A stretch of 64,000 bases of DNA from contig JAUKUA010000002.1 of NCBI GenBank assembly GCA_030549175.1, forward strand, positions 6,572,001-6,636,000. Reading direction: 5' to 3'. The position numbers and the translations under genes were made by a program. Positions 43,830-54,098 of this stretch are shown piece after piece (positions within the stretch are counted from its first letter, which is position 1; every line of letters starts with the position of its first letter). The notes under the pieces are model-generated. The model was not told the origin of the DNA, did no database searches, and was given only the letters and a program-made list of their open reading frames with translations. This stretch comes from Lasiosphaeris hirsuta. Lineage: Eukaryota > Ascomycota > Sordariomycetes > Sordariales > Lasiosphaeriaceae.

Positions 43830-44390
43830 TTAGGAGAAGAAAACCTGCGCGGTGCCGGCCGGCGATTGCCAGTTCTGGGCCGGGGGGTTATCGGCAGCAA
43901 GGAAGCCCATGCATGTGCCACCGGCTCCAATGCCGATGCAGAGACTCTTTTTGCGTCAAGTCAGTGGCCTGGTCGCCCAAAAGAGAGAGCGTAGAAAGGA
44001 AATGTGGGTAAGGCAGTCTGGTGCTTACAGTAGCTGCCGACAAGATGGTCGACTCCTGCCAGAGCCAGCATTGGTCGGCTTGGGCGAGTTTCGCCTCGTC
44101 GACGAACCAAAAGAACGTGCCCCTGCGCCAGATTAGTTACTAGCTAGAAACAAAAACAATCTCCGAACGGCCAGCCACTAGGTAGGCTCCTCGGGCAAGT
44201 GAACATACCCAAGACTAGGAAACGTGGATGCGGGAAACTCGCCCGGGGCTTGACCCAGGGCTTTGAGGTTGCTCAAGTTGGAGCATTCGAGCTCGAAGAT
44301 GGCCTGGCTAGATCGGAGAGAGACGGCTGCCTTACCCGGTGCGGAGCCAGCGGCGGTGGACGGGTCGGGAAGTGTAGGCCTGCCTGACAT
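43830..44390 (-). CDS. Putative three-exon gene, unknown 130-aa protein
   Basis: I infer three exons, 44390-44209, 44122-44029 and 43946-43830, joined by introns of 86 and 82 bp with GTATGT and GTAAGC donors and CAG/AAG acceptors. Together they give one frame from MSGRPTLPDPS to the stop. The middle exon reads GTFFWFVDEAKLAQADQCWL and the last contains CIGIGAGGTCMGFLAAD. No domain is recognised and no signal peptide is seen. The agreement of two introns and three short frames is the only support, so chance remains possible. It could also be a truncated remnant of a longer gene. Confidence 0.4.
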
Positions 44391-45521
44391 GTTGGTCAAA
44401 CTTTTGCGACAAACTCTTTGAGGAGTGGTTGGTAGTTTGAGTGACGGGAGTTACGGTCGGCCTAGATGACTTGGTGTTGAGTGATTGCGTAGGTAGGTAG
44501 GCCATGCTACTTGTACTATTTCTCCAGTCGGCTGTCTTCACGGATCGACTGGTGCCTTTGGGTAGACAAAGAAGAGAGGAGAAATGCATCGAAGCGCCTT
44601 CACCGCCTTCCTGTTCTCACTTCGGTAGTTCAGCTGTGACTCTGATGCATATATTGGATAGTTTTGTAGGAGACTGATCATGCCGCCGCGCAATAGAAAC
44701 TTATTGCAGCTTCAGACGGATGTGATTCAGCTGCTATCGCGCCGCGAAATGCGCCTTCTCAGCCAGCCACACAACACCACGCACTGCAGCCGATCTGGCA
44801 CTCAGAGTCGAGACTTGAGCGGAGACGGATTGCACCCCGCGCCTGCGACAGCGAGCCTTGTACGAAGCACTGTAATTTACACGGATAGTTCCGACTTCAC
44901 AGCTCCGCTCCGTACAGGCCATGGGCCAGCCCCCTCCATTACATCAAACTCGGTTAGGCTGCATACAAGCTTCATGCTGTGTCACCATCCCAGTTGAACG
45001 GGTTCGGCCACTGGTTGGATAGCAACCTTTTTGAGGAAATGCGTAGTTGAGCACATGCATCGCTGCATCGCAGAATCTCGACGATGTTGCTGGAATTCTT
45101 GCTACAACTGAACGGCTTGGGAAAAGGTAAAAGCCGTGCAGTTTACGGAGCACTTGTTCCGGCGATCTCTTCTAGATTGCATTTTACTCGGTATCCAGCA
45201 TTTGGCTTTTAGACTACAACAAGATGTACAATATCCTGGTGGTGCATCAGGCAATAGATACTCGGTTGGCTGCGGTACCTAGCTCTTATGTCTGCGTCCC
45301 CTCAGCATATGTACCTGAGGCACCTCTGACCTTAGGTACCTAAGGTACCTACCGAAGTCCAGTCTAGCCGCCAACGGGAAAGGGGACTGGAAGACACGAC
45401 CAAGATAAAAGGGACAGTATCAGCCTCCACCTCAGTCCTCTCCGCGTGAGCAAGAGAGACATAATCATCAACAAAACATCACTATCGCGCACCAAAAAAG
45501 CACCGAACAAAATCTACAGCC
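44391..45521. other. Intergenic upstream of the lipase gene
   Basis: About 1.1 kb with short frames only. At about 45,310-45,352 overlapping palindromes of TAGGTACCTA type are stacked (CTTAGGTACCTAAGGTACCT). A CA/AC-rich leader with GATAAAAGG near 45,404 precedes the lipase ATG. Confidence 0.45.
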
Positions 45522-46866
45522 ATGGCCACACAGGCACAAAAGAACATTGAGCTTGACCATCTCAGGGACCTCTTTGCCAGAGCCAACCTCGAGAGGCTCT
45601 CTAAGTTTGAGCCACCCTCAGAGCCCGAGGACGCGCCAGACTACCCGCTAACCCAATGCAAGATCGCCCTCGGTCTCCTCAAGAAGTGGAGCGCCGACAA
45701 TGCAGACAGTATTACGCAGGCCATGGAGGCTCAGGTCTTTGGGGGCCACGACGACATCAGCTGGCCGACCGCCTTCCTCCCATTCATGGAGAGCACGGCC
45801 ATGTACCTTCGGGACTGGGGCTTGCTCCTCGAGGCCTGGAAGAAGTACCGAGAGTACAAGCGGCAAAACAGCGTGGACGAGGTTGAGCTCGGTGCCATCG
45901 TTGACCTGTACCAGAGCGCCTTTGACCAGATTCGCGAGCTGGCGCAGACGTGGGGGATGGACTTTGTGAACCTCTGCGACCTCGTCACCGAGCATCCGGA
46001 CGGCCACGTCGACTGGGACGGGCCCTACTGCGGCGCCTTCGTCACCACGGCGGCCCAGCAGGAGAAGCCCTTCATCGGCGTGGCCTTCAAGGGCACCAAC
46101 CCCCTGCAGTTCCGCGAGATCGCCGTCGACTACAACTACCAGCTTGTTGCGGCCCAGAAGCCCTTCCTCCGGGGCGTGCGCGTGTCCGAGGGGGTCTACA
46201 CGGGCCTGTTCGGGACCTTCGCGGTGCCAAACGATCCCCCCTACGAGAACATTCTCCTCCAGCTCGAGGCCATCGCGGCGAACCTGCCCAATACCGCCGC
46301 CGGCAACCCCCCCGTCCGGACCCACGTGACGGGTCACTCCCTGGGTGGGTCCTACTCGTCCCTCTGCTACGCGAACATGCTCGTGGACTCGGTGGGGGGT
46401 CTGAAGCTGGGGCATCTGGCCATGGGGGACGAGTACACCTACGGCGCCCCCCGCGTCGGATCCGAGGGCTGGGCCGTTATGAACGACGGCCTCGTCACCG
46501 AGGCGGAGGGGCAGTCGTGGCGGGTGGTGAACGCCGACGACCTCGTGACCCGCGTGCCTCCCACGCTGCTCAAGCCCGACCAGACCGACTTCTACCACAT
46601 CGACAAGGGCATGCGCATCTTCTCCGAGAAGAAACCCGAGCCCATCCCGTCCGAGATCGGGCTGCCCCCACCGCCACCTCTGCCGCTCCATACGATTAAG
46701 GACATCATCGAGGCGGTGATCGGCGCCAAGAACCACGGTAAGTCCAGTCAGGCACATCCACCGTTTGCCTACCTCATAGATAGTCTCCTGGATTAACAAC
46801 GACTGACGAATTGCAGTCCCGAACTTTTATTACGAAGCCCTGGTGTACGCGATCAAGAATACCTAG
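45522..46866 (+). CDS. Class 3 lipase (alpha/beta hydrolase)
   Basis: Two exons, 45522-46737 and 46817-46866, with a 79-bp intron (GTAAGT...CTGAC...GCAG); 421 aa. Fungal lipase class 3 family (PF01764). Seen: FIGVAFKGTN strand (oxyanion side), nucleophile Ser273 in VTGHSLGGSYSS, acid candidates Asp339/Asp340 in VVNADDLVTRVP, and His359 in DFYHIDKGMRIF. No signal peptide is present, so it is probably intracellular, unlike secreted class 3 lipases. The N-terminal about 170 residues are helical and Trp-rich. It acts on ester lipids; the substrate cannot be told from sequence. The last exon adds only VPNFYYEALVYAIKNT. GC-rich third positions indicate a well-kept gene. Confidence 0.85.
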
Positions 46867-47273
46867 CGTAGCTTAGCCTACCCAAGACGAGTGAGCCAGG
46901 AGCGGGGAGCGTGCTGGTAATCTCACATTGTCGCATGCAACTTCGCATACAAACACAACGAGAACAGAAGCAGGTTGCCTCTTTCCTCCTCATCTCTTCT
47001 CCTAGGTACTACCCAAGGTACCAACCAAAGAGTAGGTATTTTAGTACCACCTAGTTGGATCAGTCGTTGGGATATCACAATCTGAAGAGGCACCCAGACC
47101 TGGCCGGGAGGCTATTCGAAGGAAGGACCTCGGATGTCTGGGTTACCTTGCACATGAAGCGGAGTAGTTCCATTTTCGACCAGGATGCCTTCCTAGGCGA
47201 ACTACATTAGTAGAAGCTGGGGTGCTGAATTCGAGAGGTTAGTTCGAAGTGTTAAGACTAGGTAAAGTATCCG
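46867..47273. other. Intergenic, no gene
   Basis: About 400 bp between the lipase stop and the HET pseudogene. It contains several GGTACC/GGTACT words but no coding signal. Confidence 0.4.
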
Positions 47274-48266
47274 CTAAACAACCGTCTCAATAGCTACCGA
47301 TTGTGTTGAGAAGTTATAGTTGATTAGAACCTTCTCGGAGCAAATACCGAGCAAACCGAAAACCCGGTCGACCTTCTCTCTGCAGCGATGTCGATTGTAA
47401 CGCTTCAACGGAGAAATCAGCGGCGATCCTGAGATTCTTTCCGGATTCTCTTTAGTTCCTATTGCGTGCCAGTCATGCCTTGCAGTATCAATGTCGTACA
47501 GGGCTCCTGCATCTGCGAGTTCTGGGAAGGGGACGATCCGATCTGCGGTGGCAAAAGAGACTTGGCGGCCGAGCACGAGCTCTTGGATGATCCACGAACG
47601 GTTTGAATAATCTGAGCCGTTGATAATCTTGGCCACGTTGCCCATAATATGCTTTGGCCAGCCTTTCTTGGCCCACTGCTGTAGGACCTGCATGTTCTTT
47701 TCGGGGACCAGGCCATCGATTTCGCATTGTGTACGTGCGGCTTCAGGCCCGATATGAAAGAAAACGTGGTCGGCGAGACTGTAGATTTTTTTGCTTCAGT
47801 CGGACCTGGTGGTTTCGTTCGTTGGGATCGGACTGGTTGATGCAGATGCTGTCCATCCAGACCCACTCGAGATATCTCCCCTGCAGATCTGTGGAGTTTC
47901 CCCGAGGATATCGTCCGGGCAACACTTTGGAACCCTCCTCCAGTCGACGTCTCTGGTGATTTCGCAGGGTATCTAGGAATAGGAATGCGTTCGGTCGAAT
48001 TTGTGACAGGGATCATCAATACCCCACATGTAAGAAAGCGAGGCAAATGGCGGACAATAGTAGTCGAAGGAGTCGAGACAAAAGACTTTCAGTTCAAGCT
48101 CGAGTTGATCTGGAGAGTCAGGGGAGATGCGGAATGAGCGTATCGACGTTGTGCCGCGTTGGAGAGGGGTGTAGAGCCCGGCGGACTCATCTGGGCTTTC
48201 AACTAGAGGACTCGGAGTCCGTGCCTGTGACGTCACCACCGCTCCAGACATCGCAGGAAGCAGCAT
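47274..48266 (-). pseudogene. HET-domain pseudogene
   Basis: From the ATG at 48266 the minus strand encodes a HET-type start (FASLSYMWGIDDPCHKF) and then an in-frame TAG. It continues in frame as ITRDVDWRRVPKCC, shifts to YLEWVWMDSICINQSDPNER, and shifts again to KKIYSLADHVFFHIGPEAAR, then reads WIIQELVLGRQVSFATADRI and REKVDRVFGLLGI. These are the ordered HET blocks (SYxWG, DSICINQ, QELVLGR, FGLLG). One stop and two shifts, none explained by introns I can see, make it dead. It lacks the long C-terminal half. Confidence 0.65.
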
Positions 48267-49172
48267 GCGCTAGTGATTCGAATGGCCATGACTCAAAAGA
48301 ATTCGGGGGCGAAAAACGGGGTCCATGGCATTATAACGTCGATTGCTGCCCGCCAGCCCCGAACCGCATCGGGCAGTCAGGCATCGACAGTGGCAGCACA
48401 GCCTCATCGGCAGCACACCCGTCGGTGCCCGATGAAATGATGCAAACTCTGCTTAGCCACTGAGGCAGCCACCTTGAGGGGGATCTTAATGTTACGGCAC
48501 TTCAACATTGAACGAGTCAATTTAGGACTGCCAGGACTGGTCAACGCGTATCTACCAAGTTTTGGGCCACGAAGTTAAGCCACCGTGCGGCTGATCCTCG
48601 GCCCCACCAGTTATTTTATATACTAGCATGTTCTGAGTGATAGTCTATTATACCATGCTTTTATAATATACTGGCATATTAAATACTATCCCAGTTTTGG
48701 TACCAAGATACTACGTACTGTCCTAGGAATTATTAGACTAGGATGCCACATACTATCCCACAACATGTACCAGCATATGCTGGAAATGTGGACACCACGG
48801 GTGACATCGAAAGGAAAATTTAGCCGGGGGGACTGAAAACGGGCTTCTGAGGCTGTGTAGCGGTGGTGTATGGAATAATCCTAACGTAAGGAAGAATTAG
48901 GGAAAGCTTAGGACAAATCAGTCACAGCTCACCCCAGCTCAGGGCTGCGAACGAAAAAGGAAATTTTGTGAGCCCAGATTCGTCTCACACAACGTTTTTG
49001 CCAACCCGAAATGGTTCGACTGCCAGAGGTTTTCGGTCAAAAGACATGCCGCTACTGACATGCAAGCTCATTCACCCCGCCCCAAACGTCCGCTCTGTCT
49101 TTCCCCGCTCGCTTGACGCCTTCCAAGAGAACATGTCGGGTTTTGTTTCACTTCTAAAGGCCACTCTCCACC
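48267..49172. other. Intergenic with AT-rich repeat debris
   Basis: About 0.9 kb. AT-rich sequence at 48,600-48,790 shows recurrent ACTATCCCA and TACTGG/CATATTA words related to the cluster at 41.5 kb. No gene is supported. Confidence 0.4.
48880..48990 (+). repeat. Dispersed repeat, weak copy 3
   Basis: CTCACCCCAGCTCAGG and GGAAATTTTGTGAGCCCAGA resemble the reverse complement of 40.29-40.39 kb and the copy at 30.1 kb. Divergence is higher than between copies 1 and 2. Confidence 0.45.
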
Positions 49173-49700
49173 ATGGCCAAGGCTCTTGCAATAGCCGGCG
49201 CTGCTTCGACAGTGCCCTCGGTTCTCGAATTGTGCGTAAAGCAGTACCAAGCTGTCTCTACAACCCTATCTACAATCTGAAATGCCGACAAAGAGCTGGA
49301 GAAGTACTTTGTGTCGTTCGACCTAAGCTTTTCCGAGATGGAGGAATCTTTGGCCGGACTGGGAAGAGTCCGAGAGGCTGACCAGCGGTGTGTGGGAGGA
49401 GGACATTTACCGACACCCCACCTAGTACACAACCGCCTATACTGGGGGAGCCTATACACGACCAAGATAAAGGCTCTTTACCAGAAACTTGCGAGGAGCG
49501 TCATACCGCAGACGGTCGGGGGGGGGGCGCTTTGCTAGCGTGATTGAGACGTGCTTGACGTGCGTGGAGGGGGAGTTTGGCGAAGTTGAGGTGGCGGGAG
49601 TGATGACGGGGCTGACGAAGTTGCCTACCTAGAGAAGGTGGTAGAGTCCCTGGAAGCGATATTTCTTTAGTGACTACACTGGTTTTCTACTCGACGTCTG
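49173..49700 (+). pseudogene. Second STAND-type N-terminal remnant
   Basis: The ATG at 49173 opens MAKALAIAGAASTVPSVLEL and CVKQYQAVSTTLS, similar to the first helices of fungal STAND N-terminal domains. A TGA follows at 49278-49280 (probably from CGA). The frame then continues NADKELEKYFVSFDLSFSEM and loses coherence after about 49,400. A run of 10 G lies near 49,517. No NACHT or NB-ARC domain is seen. Confidence 0.4.
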
Positions 49701-50275
49701 CATTATTGTCAGAAAGAAGGGGTCCCTGGGCGTCTAGATTTTCTCGTCAACTATGGGGCGGGCGGATATCACAGGCGTCCTGGTCCACCTTGAAAAAATC
49801 AATCAAATTCTGCTCTTCAAGGGGCGGGAGGACCTGTAGGATTCACTGAGGCTTGGCGCCATGCTTAGGCATGCCAATGCTTATTGTACTTATGTGGACA
49901 CCTTGCGAGGGGCTGAAAAATCTGTCGTGCAAGGCTGCCGTAAAAGATGTAGCGAGCTAGTTGCCGAGATCGACTTGGCCCGCAGACGAGTGTCGGGCGG
50001 GTGGACGGTGGACGATTAGAGGAGCCACACAGGGTCCAGAAGTCGCCTGTCTCGCGAGGGCGCTTCTATGCCGCCGGAAGGTAGTCATCATGGGCGAGGC
50101 CACCAGCGCTTCTCGAAGCTCGTGTATCACAGTCCGGATCGAGAGGTCTTGGCGGAGACAATCGTGGGATCGAGTTCTCGTTGACAACGAGCTACATTTA
50201 ACCTCGGTATCGATATACAAGCTCAAAATCCAAACTTTTCACCCTCCCCATCCCCAACTCACAACCCCCTAGCCC
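49701..50275. other. Intergenic, no supported gene
   Basis: Short frames only. Some of it may extend the STAND-type remnant, but no block is recognisable. Confidence 0.35.
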
Positions 50276-52518
50276 CTAGACCCGCAACTTAACCGGCTTC
50301 TTCCCCGCCTCAGCGAGGATATCCTCAGTCGCCTTCTGACTCAGAATCATAGTCGGCACGACCGGAAACGCGCCGGGGACAACAGGGAACGCACTCGCAT
50401 CCACGACGCGCAGCCCGGCCACGCCGCGCACGCGGAACTTGGAGTCGAGCACGGCCAGCGGGTCCGCGTCGGCGCCGATTGAGCACGACGACGTCGCGTG
50501 GTGCGAGTACGCCTGCAGCTTAAAGTACTCGGCCTGCGCCGCGTCGGAGCAGCTGCCCGCCGTCGGCTTGCCCAGCTCGCCCGGGCACGGATGCAGCTCC
50601 GTGAAGGGCGCCGTCGTCGTGTTGGCCGCCGCGAGCCACGTCTGCCGCAGCAGGTTGGTCGCCGCCACGAGCTCGGCCAGGTCGGCGGCGCCCTGCTTTT
50701 GGAAGAAGCGGAAGTTGATGTCGGGCGTGTCTTGCGGGTCCGCGGTTACCAGCTTGACCGAGCCTGCGGGGAGTTAGTTAGTTGGTCGCCGGGGGGGGGG
50801 GTGGGGGGGTGGAGGGTTCGGGGTGGAAAGGGGGTTCGGGGTGGGAAAAGAGTTGAAGGGGACATGGGGGACATACCGGCTTGTGACTTGGGGCCGATGT
50901 GGACCATGGCGCACTCCCACTGGTTCGGGCCGTAGTTGGTCGGGAAGCCGGGCCAGAAGCCCTCAAAGGAGAAGGGGCCGCACCAGGTAAAGATGTTGCG
51001 GTTCTTCGTCGCCGCGTTGACGGTCCGGAAGATGGAGGTTGTGAGTCCCGCGTTGAGCGGCTCCTTGCTGATGGCCAGGATGGACGCTTCGTAGTTATCG
51101 CCCAAGTTCTCGCCCACTCCGGGTAGATCCTTGACCACCTTGATGCCGAGCTTCTCCAATTCGGCCCTGGGACCGATGCCACTGAGCTTCAGAATCTGCG
51201 GCGAGTTGAAGGCTCCCCCCGAGATGATGACCTCCTTGGCAAAGTACTGTGACACGGGGCCCTTGGTGCCGGGGATGTGCTTGGGATCGGCCTTGTATAG
51301 GGACGCACCCGCCATCACCTCGACGCCGATGGCGCGGGGCTTGCTCTCGGTGGTGGAGTTGGAAAACAGGATCTTGGTGACCAAGGTGCGCAGCTTTAGG
51401 GTCAAGGGGAATTTGGCGGGGTCGGCGAGCGTCGACTTGACAAAGTCTCCGGGGGTGGAGCGTCGTCCTTTCTGGTATCCCAGTTAGCAAGCTTCTCCCT
51501 CTCTCCCTCTATCTCTCCCGCCCTCTCTCTCTCTCTCTCCCTCTCTCTCCCTCTCTCTCCCCTCCCCCCTCTCTCTTAGGGGTCTCTGGGGACTAGTCAA
51601 GACGTACCGAGTCGGCATGGCTGACCATGTTGAAGAGGGATGACGTCTGGTCCTTGTTGGGCTCATCGCCGAGAATGTCGGGGCTGAACAGGGTGCTCCT
51701 GTCGGACGAGGCGCTGGAGACGCCGATGGACTGGGCAAACTTGTCCAGGATCTTGACCGCCGCCGTGTTGGGCGCCTTTGCCCACCCCAGATCGCCAACC
51801 GAAGTCTTGAGCCACCCTACAGGCCGTGTTAGCGTCGCCGGAAAACATGTGCGCGCGGGGTGAGACTAACCCTTGTAGCCGTGGGCCGCGTTCCCAGCGG
51901 GCAGGTATTCGTTGGCCTCGATTTGGGTAAGATACTTGCGCATCTTGGGGGCCTCCCAGCTGGTGTCCCCGGTCAGGTTGACCACCAGGTTCCACTGGTC
52001 GTCCTCTGGCAGCGAGCAAACGCCAGCGTTGTGCATGGCGCACCCGCCCAGCACGGCCGCGCGCGGGTACTGGATGCCCAGGTGCTGATGCCGACGTCAG
52101 CTTGCGTTGGCCACTCTCACTCATATAACCGAAAAAAAGAAAGAAAAAGACATACCTTGGCGCCCGCAGGGGGGTCATTGCCAATGTAAAAGGTGCCGTC
52201 GCCCGTGTCCCAAGTGTTGTGGTGGAATTTGAGGTCCTGCTGAGCATCGTCCGAGTGCTTCACCCAAAAGTCCCAGCGCGTCGCCTCGTCGTTGGCGGCT
52301 TCGAGGAAGTTGCCCAGCTCAGAGTACGTCGGATTGTCACTCTCATCACCACCGGCTTCAATCAGGAGAGTCGAGTACCCGGCCCGAGCCAGGTTGGAGG
52401 CGAGAGGGCCGCCGCCGGGCCCGCTGCCAACGACGATATAGTCATAGGTAGCCGATTCCGCCGCTGAGATGGCCGGCGCCGCGAGGATGGCCAGCGAGGA
52501 CAGGAGATGGGAGCGCAT
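50276..52518 (-). CDS. Secreted GMC oxidoreductase
   Basis: Five exons (52518-52156, 52084-51871, 51816-51608, 51471-50877, 50763-50276) with introns of 71, 54, 136 and 113 bp; 622 aa, the usual size for FAD-dependent glucose-methanol-choline oxidoreductases. Signal peptide [19 protein letters not shown], then the FAD dinucleotide motif [12 protein letters not shown] (31-37) and [20 protein letters not shown] is the second GMC signature region, and [16 protein letters not shown] the third. Near the C-terminus, [11 protein letters not shown] holds the catalytic His and [13 protein letters not shown] the closing FAD contact. Such enzymes oxidise alcohols or sugars and produce H2O2 outside the cell; the substrate is unknown. 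Intron 3 contains a long GA tract and intron 4 a C-run. Confidence 0.9.
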
Positions 52519-53153
52519 GGTGGATCACGCGTTTTCAGCAGACAGTAATGTTTGGATTGACGGTGGGTCCTACCGAAGAAACCGACGACTCGTCCGATCT
52601 GCGGATGCAGATCTAATTATGTCAATTGCCTTCTCGGACCCATGGTGCCGGTCGGATTCCATGGACCTTGCATCATCTAATCGTACTGGCAATTTACACA
52701 AGTGCGGAGCTGTCGACCGGCAATCCCGTCTTGTACCAGAGCTTATGTAACAGAGTACTCTAGAGCTGTGTCACCGAAGTGGGGATTGACGCTGTTGCCA
52801 TTGGTGCCCGGGATCATAATTTGTTTGTCGACATTATCATAACCTGTTAATTATCATGGCTAAAATTTGGAGACGGCGATATTGTAAAGTGGACGTTGCA
52901 ACGAGTGGTACCCCTCCAGGGTACACGATCCTTCTCGGCACATTAAGCCTGGCATATCCAGTAATTAAGGAACATTGGCTTTGCCGTCCCGGCAGTTCGG
53001 GTGCCGGTAAAAAGGGGGGGGGGGGGGGGGGGAGGTGGCGGCATTGCTGTGCAAAGAGCCGCAGATGCTGTCCTTTCCTCGGGCTCCTGCCGTGCTTTGG
53101 CGGGCCTCGGGCTGCTCATGCGCACACGAAGCTTGCATGAGACCTAGTTTAGA
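52519..53153. other. Intergenic upstream of GMC gene
   Basis: About 0.6 kb with no gene, holding the promoter side of the GMC gene and a poly-G run. Confidence 0.4.
53014..53032. repeat. 19-base G homopolymer
   Basis: An uninterrupted run of 19 G follows four or five A. It is prone to length error and could form a G-quadruplex. Confidence 0.9.
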
Positions 53154-53615
53154 TCAATTGAGTAACATGCAGGCCAAAACTAATCTTTGTTGTTGAGCTT
53201 TTTGTGCAACATCAGAAGTCCGAGTCCACTTGGTGGTGACAGAGTCCACTCGGTGGTGACATGCGAGGGCGGTGGAAGAAAGGTGCTGAGGACTTGGCTT
53301 TGGAATCCACAAGTTGTCTTCCTCCAGCGCTGGAGACGGCTTTATTAGTGGAGATTGGATTTTCTCGATAATTCTGTCAACTAGTACCTCGAGGTGTTCT
53401 TGGAGTCTTACAAAGATACCTTCCAACCTGAACCTGGAAAAACTTGGGAGGTAATCAATGAGCAAACTTGGATCAAAAGCAATCATATTGTTAGGGGATG
53501 CCCGGTTGATGAGACAACAAGCTAGCGCCAGGGCCCGTTCACCAAAAAAATAAAAGGGAACGTGAATCTTGGGGTTGGTTTCAACCTTGACACATTCCCA
53601 ATTGCAATTGCACAT
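53154..53615 (-). CDS. Unknown 153-aa ORF
   Basis: An uninterrupted frame from the ATG at 53615. Parts look protein-like (FRLEGIFVRLQEHLEVLVDR then IIEKIQSPL, an amphipathic helix), but no family is recognised. The 3' region has two near-direct repeats of GTCCACT(T/C)GGTGGTGACA. No intron or promoter signal supports it. It may be a real small gene or a relic exon. Confidence 0.25.
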   Translation of the reverse strand: MCNCNWECVKVETNPKIHVPFYFFGERALALACCLINRASPNNMIAFDPSLLIDYLPSFSRFRLEGIFVRLQEHLEVLVDRIIEKIQSPLIKPSPALEEDNLWIPKPSPQHLSSTALACHHRVDSVTTKWTRTSDVAQKAQQQRLVLACMLLN

Positions 53616-54098
53616 CTGGTATGAGTCGCTCTCTTGAGGGGCGGGTCAAAGCCATGCGTCAACCCGTCCCAACAGGATCTTGGAATCAACAACCACCTCC
53701 ACCACCACCTATCAAAGACAACAATCCGTCATCGGCGCCGACGTTACCAACCATCTACACACGGCGCAGCCGCCGTCGCCAACAACAAGCCAGATTATGG
53801 AATGGAATCTGAGTCCCGTTATCAGGCAAGCCGCGGGGGAGGCCGCTAAAGGGGAGGCAGTGGAGTTGTATCGAGTCGTTGTCATCGGCACTCACCGCTC
53901 CTAACACCTACTCGTCAGGCTTACAAACGCGGTCTGACCACACAATAAGTGATGAAGGCTAGAGAGATTGAACAGCTCAAGACTTTGAATCGCTCAAAAA
54001 TTTGTACATTGGCCCACACCTACTTTACATAGTAACGTGGTAGTCTAGCACTAGTAGTCCGGGGCTCCTGCTTTGACCATAACAACCTATTTGCCGAC
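53616..54098. other. Intergenic, no supported gene
   Basis: Short overlapping plus-strand frames rich in Pro/Thr codons, without motifs. Confidence 0.4.

Noticed and set aside
45648..46799. Open frame of 383 codons antisense to the lipase gene
   Set aside because: It is a shadow of GC-rich third positions in the lipase; the translation is low in structure and has no domain.
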